A DNA stretch of 64,000 nt from Lachnospira sp. UBA4346. Lineage in GTDB: Bacteria; Bacillota; Clostridia; Lachnospirales; Lachnospiraceae. The position numbers and the translations under genes were made by a program. The notes under the pieces were generated by a model. The model ran no database searches, was not told where the DNA came from, and saw only the letters and a program-made list of their open reading frames with translations. The DNA lies in assembly GCA_002394205.1 (NCBI GenBank), contig DGTC01000043.1, positions 11,017 to 75,016 on the forward strand, given 5' to 3'. Below, piece by piece: positions 58,982-64,000 of this stretch. The first letter of the stretch is position 1. Every line of letters begins with the position of its first letter.

Positions 58982-61138
58982 ATGGAAAATATAGCATCTA
59001 TCAAAGAAGATTTAGTCTTTGGACTTGATATAGGAACAAGAAGCATTGTGGGTGTTGTTGGTTACATGGATAAGGCAGGATTTCATGTAATTGCGATGGC
59101 ACAGAAAGAGCACGAAACACGAGCAATGTTAGATGGCCAGATTCATGATATATATAAGGTTGGAGATACGATTCGCACGGTTAAAAATGACCTTGAAAAA
59201 CAGTTGGATATGACTTTGACAGACGTATGTATTGCTGCTGCCGGACGTGTATTAAAGACAGTGAATGCAACAGCAGAATATGCGTTTGAAGAAGAAACAA
59301 GAGTAACACAGGAACATATTTACTCGCTGAATCTGCTTGCAGTCGAGAAGGCACATTTGCAGGTAAATGGTCAGAAAGGAAATACGAAGTTTTATTGTGT
59401 TGGGAATACACCAATTAAATATCAGTTGAATTCGTTTGATATTTTGAATCTTGAGGGACATAAGGCAGAAAAAATCAGCGTGGAACTGATTGCAACATTC
59501 TTGCCGGAAGAAGTTGTAGATGGTTTGTATGAAGCGGTTGAATATGCAGGACTTCAGGTTGCAAGTCTTACCTTAGAGCCTATTGCTGCGATGAATGTAG
59601 CAATTCCGCAGCAGTATCGTTTGTTAAATATTGGTTTAATTGACGTTGGAGCCGGTACATCAGATATTTGTTTGACAAAAGATGGAAGTATCGTTGCATA
59701 TGGAATGATTCCACTTGCAGGAGATGAGATTACAGAAATTATTGCAAAGAATTATCTGGTGGATTTTAATACTGCTGAAAAAATTAAAATGGCAGCAAGC
59801 GCAGAAGTAGCAGAGCCGGTTGTATTTAAAGATATTATGGGCTTAGAGCAGCGAATTGAAGTCGAGGATATTTTAAAAATTGCAGAATCGACTGTAGATA
59901 CGATGGCGAAGAATACAGCAGATAAGATTATTGAATTAAATGGTGGGAAACCGGTCAATGCGGTCTTTGTTGTCGGTGGCGGCGGCAAGATTACAGGTTA
60001 TACGGATAAGATTGCAGACCATTTAGGAATACCAAGAGAACGAGTTGCTGTAAGAGGAGCAGAAGTTCTTACAACCGTTGATTTTCAGGTGGATAATTTT
60101 CAGAAAGATTCTCTTTATGTTACACCGGTTGGAATCTGTACAAATTACTACACGCAGAAGAATAATTTTATCTTTGTCAATGTCAATCAGGAACGTGTTA
60201 AGTTATATGACAACAATCATCTGACAGTTGTTGATGCAGTGATGCAGGTGGGCTTCCCAAATGAGAAGCTATTCCCAAGACGAGGTCAGGAATTAAACTT
60301 TACAATTAATGGAAAAGCACATTTGGTGCGTGGCACTGCGGGCGAAGGTGCAGTCGTATTGTTAAATGACAAGCCAACGAATCTGAATGCGGAAATTGCG
60401 CAGAATGACAGAATTGTCGTTCAGGAATCCACAGTAGGTGAGCCGGCACAGATGACAATCGGACAGTTAGAAGAATATAATGCAACGATTGCATTTTATG
60501 TAAATGACAAACGCATCTTGTGTCCAAAGTTTGCTTATGTAAATGGAGAACTCAGATCGGAATTCTATGATATTCAATCAGGTGATGCAATTCAGATGGA
60601 GAATTTCTACACGGTAAAACAACTCTTTGAGTTCTTAGATTATGATATTAGCAATAGTGATGTGTATGTAAATAATGAGCTTGCAAACGAAGATACAAAG
60701 GTGTATGAAAACTTCAGTGTGAAGACGACTGCGGTAGAAGAACAGTCTATACAGACAGTACTTGAAGATGAGTTGCAAAATGTCACATCACAAGAACAGG
60801 ATGATACATATGAAGAATTAGAAGATTCGCAAGAAGCAAATCACGCAGCACAAGCATCTAAAGAAGCCTCAAAGGAATCAACGGAGAACGAAGAACAGGA
60901 AGGTGAAGCGGCACAGCAGCCGATACATGATATTGTGATTCTGATTAATAAGGAACCGGTTCGTCTGTCAGGCAAGAGCGACTATATATTAGTTGATTTG
61001 TTCCAGTTCTATCCGTTTGATTTATCAAAGCCACAAGGAAATATTGTTCTGAAATTAAATGGAGAAGTTGGAGAATATACGGCACCTTTAAAAGATGGCG
61101 ATATGGTAGATTTATACTGGGAGGATTTTAACAAATGA
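58982..61138 (+). CDS. FtsA/PilM-like actin-fold ATPase with a long C-terminal extension
   Basis: Residues 10-390 resemble the FtsA family: VFGLDIGTRSIVGVVG (phosphate 1), an inserted SHS2-like region with ATAEYAFEEETRVTQEHI, GLIDVGAGTSDICLTKDG (phosphate 2) and VFVVGGGGKITGYTDKI (adenosine motif). Canonical FtsA ends near 400-420 with a membrane amphipathic helix. Here about 320 more residues follow: a beta-rich part (about 394-585) that reads like two or three small beta-grasp or ubiquitin-like units, an acidic Glu/Gln/Ser linker (about 590-645), and a last small beta unit (about 648-718, IVILINKEPVRL to DGDMVDLYWEDF). No transmembrane helix is obvious. Role in division or envelope assembly is inferred. 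It overlaps the next gene by 4 bases. Confidence 0.7.
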   Translation: MENIASIKEDLVFGLDIGTRSIVGVVGYMDKAGFHVIAMAQKEHETRAMLDGQIHDIYKVGDTIRTVKNDLEKQLDMTLTDVCIAAAGRVLKTVNATAEYAFEEETRVTQEHIYSLNLLAVEKAHLQVNGQKGNTKFYCVGNTPIKYQLNSFDILNLEGHKAEKISVELIATFLPEEVVDGLYEAVEYAGLQVASLTLEPIAAMNVAIPQQYRLLNIGLIDVGAGTSDICLTKDGSIVAYGMIPLAGDEITEIIAKNYLVDFNTAEKIKMAASAEVAEPVVFKDIMGLEQRIEVEDILKIAESTVDTMAKNTADKIIELNGGKPVNAVFVVGGGGKITGYTDKIADHLGIPRERVAVRGAEVLTTVDFQVDNFQKDSLYVTPVGICTNYYTQKNNFIFVNVNQERVKLYDNNHLTVVDAVMQVGFPNEKLFPRRGQELNFTINGKAHLVRGTAGEGAVVLLNDKPTNLNAEIAQNDRIVVQESTVGEPAQMTIGQLEEYNATIAFYVNDKRILCPKFAYVNGELRSEFYDIQSGDAIQMENFYTVKQLFEFLDYDISNSDVYVNNELANEDTKVYENFSVKTTAVEEQSIQTVLEDELQNVTSQEQDDTYEELEDSQEANHAAQASKEASKESTENEEQEGEAAQQPIHDIVILINKEPVRLSGKSDYILVDLFQFYPFDLSKPQGNIVLKLNGEVGEYTAPLKDGDMVDLYWEDFNK

Positions 61139-61932
61139 GAATGATGTCGATTGCAAGCGGCAGCAGCGGAAATTGTATCTATATTGGTTCAGATAATACG
61201 CATATTCTGATAGATGCAGGCGTGAGTCGTAAAAAAATAGCAGAAGGTTTGAAGAAGGCAGACCTTAGTATGGCGGATATTTCAGCGATATTTGTAACAC
61301 ATGAGCATATTGACCATACAAAGGGAATCGGCGTTATTTCCAGAAAAGATAATACAAGTGTATATTCAACACAGGGAACGATAGATGGAATATTTGGAAC
61401 GTCGAGTTTGGGAGAAATGGATAGAAGTCTGTTTCATTCGATTCGACCGGAAGAAGATATTTTGTTAAATGATTTGAGAATTCATCCGTTTTCTGTATCG
61501 CATGATGCAAATGATCCGGTGGCATATACAGTAGAATGTGGCAATCGGAAAATGGGTATCGTGACGGATTTGGGATTCTATGATTCTTATATTGTAGACC
61601 AGATGCAGGGGTGTCAGGCAATGCTTGTAGAAGCAAATCATGATATTAATTTGCTGCAGGTAGGAAGCTACCCATATCATTTAAAGCAGAGAATTTTAGG
61701 AAATAAAGGACATTTATCGAATGAAACTTCAGGTAAAATGATTAGTCAGCTGCTCAATGATAATGTGCAGGATATTTTTCTTGGACATTTGAGTAAGGAA
61801 AATAATTATGATAAATTGGCATTTGAAACGGTAAGACTTGAAATTGATATGGGAGAGAATGATTATAAAGCGAATGATTTTCGGATTGAAGTAGCACATC
61901 GGAGCGAACCTTCAAGAATTATAAATTTATAG
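61135..61932 (+). CDS. WalJ/YycJ-type metallo-beta-lactamase-fold hydrolase
   Basis: The 265-residue protein has the HxHxDH metal motif in VTHEHIDHTKGIG, GSSGNCIYIG at the N-terminus (SIASGSSGNC is the YycJ hallmark) and MLVEANHDINLL further on. YycJ/WalJ proteins act on DNA ends and coordinate division with replication in some Firmicutes; the activity here is unproved. ATG 61135 overlaps the upstream stop by 4 bases, so it is coupled to the FtsA-like gene. A link of the two in division is plausible. Confidence 0.87.
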   Translation: MRMMSIASGSSGNCIYIGSDNTHILIDAGVSRKKIAEGLKKADLSMADISAIFVTHEHIDHTKGIGVISRKDNTSVYSTQGTIDGIFGTSSLGEMDRSLFHSIRPEEDILLNDLRIHPFSVSHDANDPVAYTVECGNRKMGIVTDLGFYDSYIVDQMQGCQAMLVEANHDINLLQVGSYPYHLKQRILGNKGHLSNETSGKMISQLLNDNVQDIFLGHLSKENNYDKLAFETVRLEIDMGENDYKANDFRIEVAHRSEPSRIINL

Positions 61933-61962
61933 TTGCATTCTTACTATATATAAATGTATAAT
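61933..61962 (+). promoter_or_regulatory. Sigma-A promoter for the ACT-UPF0210 pair
   Basis: TTGCAT (61933-61938) and TATAAT (61957-61962) are spaced by 18 bases. Confidence 0.65.
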
Positions 61963-62044
61963 AAAAAACAGCATAACTTTTGATAGATTAGAAATATCAG
62001 GGGATGTTAGAAATGAAAACATCATACAGAAATGAGGAACGAAT

Positions 62045-62317
62045 ATGAGAAAATGTGTAATTACGGTTGTGGGAAAAGATACTGTTGGAATTATTGCAAA
62101 GGTATGTACATATCTTGCGGATACAAAAATTAATATTCTTGATATTTCACAGACAATTGTATCTGGTTATTTCAATATGATGATGATTGTAGATACAACG
62201 GATTCTGTAAAGAATTTTGATGCCATTGTAGCAGATTTTGATAAATTAGGAGAAGAAATCGGCGTTTCTATCAAGTGTCAGCGAGAAGAAATCTTCGATA
62301 TGATGCATCGTATCTAA
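62045..62317 (+). CDS. ACT domain-containing protein (UPF0237)
   Basis: A stand-alone ACT domain of 90 residues: VITVVGKDTVGIIAKVCTYLA forms the first strand-helix unit and GYFNMMMIVDTTD the second strand pair. ACT domains bind amino acids or other small ligands. It is almost always next to a UPF0210 gene, as here (36 bases apart). Ligand and function are not known. Confidence 0.93.
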   Translation: MRKCVITVVGKDTVGIIAKVCTYLADTKINILDISQTIVSGYFNMMMIVDTTDSVKNFDAIVADFDKLGEEIGVSIKCQREEIFDMMHRI

Positions 62318-62352
62318 TCTTAGACTGACATATGGAAAGGGGTATCAATTAG

Positions 62353-63717
62353 ATGATTAATATATTTGAAGTAAATGAAACAAATAAAATGGTAGAGCAG
62401 GAGAACTTAGATGTAAGAACAATTACAATGGGTATCAATCTGCTTGACTGTGCAAGTGAAAATCTTGACGAAGTGAACGAAAAGATTTACAAGAAGATTA
62501 CAACATTGGCAAAAGACCTTGTATCGACAGGCGAAGATATTGCAAAAGAATTCGGTGTACCGATTGTAAATAAGCGTATTTCAATTACACCAATTGCTCT
62601 TGTTGGTGCTGCTGCATGTAAGACACCGGATGATTATGTAACAATTGCTAAGACACTGGATAAGGCTGCACATGAAGTTGGTGTCAACTTCATCGGTGGT
62701 TATTCAGCGATTGTGTCAAAGGGTATGACAAAAAGTGATGAATTATTGATTCGTTCAATTCCAAAGGCACTTGCAGAAACAGAACTTATCTGTAGTTCTG
62801 TCAATGTTGGTTCGACAAAGACAGGTATTAATATGGATGCCGTTCGTCTGATGGGTGAGATTGTTAAAGAAACAGCAGAGTATACAAAAGAGCAGGATTC
62901 ATTAGGTTGTGCAAAGCTCGTTGTATTATGTAATGCACCAGACGATAATCCATTTATGGCAGGCGCATTCCATGGTGTATCTGAAGATGATGCCATTATC
63001 AATGTTGGTGTCAGTGGACCGGGTGTAGTAAAATATGCACTTGAAAAGGTTCGCGGAGAGAGCTTTGAAGTATTATGTGAGACAATTAAAAAGACTGCAT
63101 TCAAGATTACAAGAGTTGGTCAGTTGGTTGCACAGGAAGCATCAAAAAGACTGGGTATTCCATTTGGCATTATCGATTTATCGCTTGCTCCAACACCGGC
63201 AGTTGGCGATAGTGTTGCTGATATTTTAGAAGAGATTGGTCTGGAAAGAACAGGTGCGCCGGGAACAACAGCAGCACTTGCATTGTTAAATGATCAGGTT
63301 AAGAAGGGTGGCGTTATGGCTTCTTCTTATGTTGGTGGTTTGAGTGGTGCATTCATTCCAGTTAGTGAAGATCAGGGAATGATTGATGCGGTTGTAGAAG
63401 GTTCTCTTGTGATTGAGAAGTTAGAGGCGATGACTTGTGTATGTTCGGTAGGTCTTGATATGATTGCGATTCCGGGAGATACAAAGGCTGCAACAATTTC
63501 AGGTATCATTGCAGATGAAGCAGCAATTGGTATGGTAAACCAGAAGACAACAGCAGTTCGTGTAATTCCTGTTATTGGTAAGGGCGTTGGCGAAACGGTT
63601 GAATTCGGTGGTCTGTTAGGATATGCACCAATTATGCCAGTGAATAATTTTGATTGTTCTGCATTTGTAAACAGACAGGGTAGAATTCCAGCACCAATTC
63701 ATAGTTTCAAGAACTAA
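62353..63717 (+). CDS. UPF0210 / PFL (DUF711) family protein
   Basis: The 454-residue protein matches the PFL-like DUF711 family: VRTITMGINLLDC near the start, FIGGYSAIVSKGMTKSD, CSSVNVGSTKTGINMDAV, and TPAVGDSVADILEEIG. The family has a pyruvate-formate-lyase-like fold without a known reaction. AAGGGG precedes ATG 62353. The constant partnership with the upstream ACT protein suggests that the ACT domain is its sensory subunit. Confidence 0.93.
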   Translation: MINIFEVNETNKMVEQENLDVRTITMGINLLDCASENLDEVNEKIYKKITTLAKDLVSTGEDIAKEFGVPIVNKRISITPIALVGAAACKTPDDYVTIAKTLDKAAHEVGVNFIGGYSAIVSKGMTKSDELLIRSIPKALAETELICSSVNVGSTKTGINMDAVRLMGEIVKETAEYTKEQDSLGCAKLVVLCNAPDDNPFMAGAFHGVSEDDAIINVGVSGPGVVKYALEKVRGESFEVLCETIKKTAFKITRVGQLVAQEASKRLGIPFGIIDLSLAPTPAVGDSVADILEEIGLERTGAPGTTAALALLNDQVKKGGVMASSYVGGLSGAFIPVSEDQGMIDAVVEGSLVIEKLEAMTCVCSVGLDMIAIPGDTKAATISGIIADEAAIGMVNQKTTAVRVIPVIGKGVGETVEFGGLLGYAPIMPVNNFDCSAFVNRQGRIPAPIHSFKN

Positions 63718-63744
63718 ATAGAATTTGCGTGTTGCGTATTTTTT

Positions 63745-63776
63745 GGGATTTGGAAATGATTTCCAAATCCCTTTTT
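63745..63776 (+). terminator. Terminator after the UPF0210 gene
   Basis: GGGATTTGGAAA (63745-63756) pairs perfectly with TTTCCAAATCCC (63760-63771), then T5. Confidence 0.92.
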
Positions 63777-63779
63777 ATG

Positions 63780-63819
63780 ATAGGATTCGGGTGTCAAAAG
63801 GTGCTTTTTATGTTTCAAG
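63780..63819. repeat. Dispersed repeat, copy 2 of GTGTCAAAAGGTGCTT
   Basis: ATAGGATT (63780-63787) and GTGTCAAAAGGTGCTT (63791-63806) match 52846-52871. TTTTATGTTT (63806-63815) and a following AAG match the reverse strand of copy 1, so both halves of the repeat are represented. A further AGGTGTCAAA begins at 63818. Confidence 0.7.
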
Positions 63820-63825
63820 GTGTCA

Positions 63826-63994
63826 AATTGCACAAATTTAAACACAAACTCCGTTGTGAACGCACTTGTGAACTAATCTCCAAGAACTACCAGCAGAATC
63901 TCAGCAAAGGTTTCGATTCTGGGAAGTTCTAGGAGCTGGATTTCACAAGATGCTAAAAACACAAAATGAGTTTGTTTATTAAATTTGTGCAATT
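63826..63994. repeat. 16-bp terminal inverted repeats enclosing about 137 bases
   Basis: AATTGCACAAATTTAA (63826-63841) and TTAAATTTGTGCAATT (63979-63994) are perfect inverted copies; the match extends imperfectly outward to GTGTC and CGCCAC. The inside has different base use from its surroundings and no complete gene. It looks like a MITE or an insertion-sequence remnant; the window ends 6 bases later. Confidence 0.6.
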
Positions 63995-64000
63995 CGCCAC

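Noticed and set aside
63729..63932. 67-codon plus-strand frame after the UPF0210 gene
   Set aside because: It runs through the terminator and the GTGTCAAAAGG repeat and has no ribosome binding site; its tail lies in the inverted-repeat element.
1..64000. CRISPR arrays, prophage, toxin-antitoxin or defence systems
   Set aside because: No regularly spaced repeats and no genes of these kinds were seen; all long plus-strand genes are assigned to core functions.

Overview
The window looks like a chromosomal segment from a low-GC, spore-forming member of the Clostridia, most probably the family Lachnospiraceae. Three things support this. The sporulation genes spoIIIAA-AH, spoIVB and spo0A are present. 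The gene order nusB-xseA-xseB-ispA-dxs-tlyA-nadK-argR-recN-spoIVB-spo0A is the classic Firmicutes arrangement. AT-rich sigma-A promoters and GGAGG-type ribosome binding sites occur throughout. Species cannot be named from the sequence alone. Almost all of the window is core genome; I see no prophage, CRISPR array or complete insertion sequence.

Layout. 1-603: the 3' end of proA, then two very small ORFs. 1132-9994: a DNA repair and tRNA modification block (miaB, mutS, mutL, miaA) ending with a PLP enzyme of the aluminium-resistance family. 10222-19706: a long elongation and division operon, radC-mreB-mreC-mreD-PBP2-minC-minD-minE-rodA-mgsA, closed by a branched terminator. 19995-24452: a DUF378 membrane protein on the minus strand, then HlyD-like-yggS-sepF-lspA-rluD. 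24564-30276: a cytidylate-kinase-like gene, a degenerate L,D-transpeptidase-like protein, putP, an rsmH paralogue with a long structured leader, and bioY behind a BirA-type operator. 30504-34797: an RpiB-like isomerase diverging from a truncated sigma-factor-like protein, a polysaccharide deacetylase and a D,D-carboxypeptidase.

34930-40038 is the complete eight-gene spoIIIA operon (feeding-tube channel between mother cell and forespore). 40170-51517 holds asp23, nusB, exonuclease VII, isoprenoid precursor genes, tlyA, nadK, argR, recN, spoIVB and spo0A. 51711-54617 has a secreted NlpC/P60 hydrolase and glgA, separated by a cluster of inverted repeats. 54878-54960 is a minus-strand tRNA-Leu(CAA). 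55240-63717 has a zinc-finger membrane protein, polA, coaE, an FtsA-like ATPase with a long C-terminal extension, a WalJ/YycJ-type metallo-beta-lactamase, and an ACT-domain/UPF0210 pair. A repeat related to the one at 52856 recurs at 63791, next to a 16-bp inverted repeat at the window edge.

The least ordinary items are: the sigma-like protein that keeps regions 1 to 3 but has no region 4, with a palindrome shared by two divergent promoters; the L,D-transpeptidase-like protein with its catalytic cysteine replaced; the FtsA-like ATPase with a large beta-rich tail; the PBP2 insertion of about 250 residues; and the dispersed GTGTCAAAAGG repeat. No single locus clearly forms a complete new multi-gene system, so these are offered as leads.
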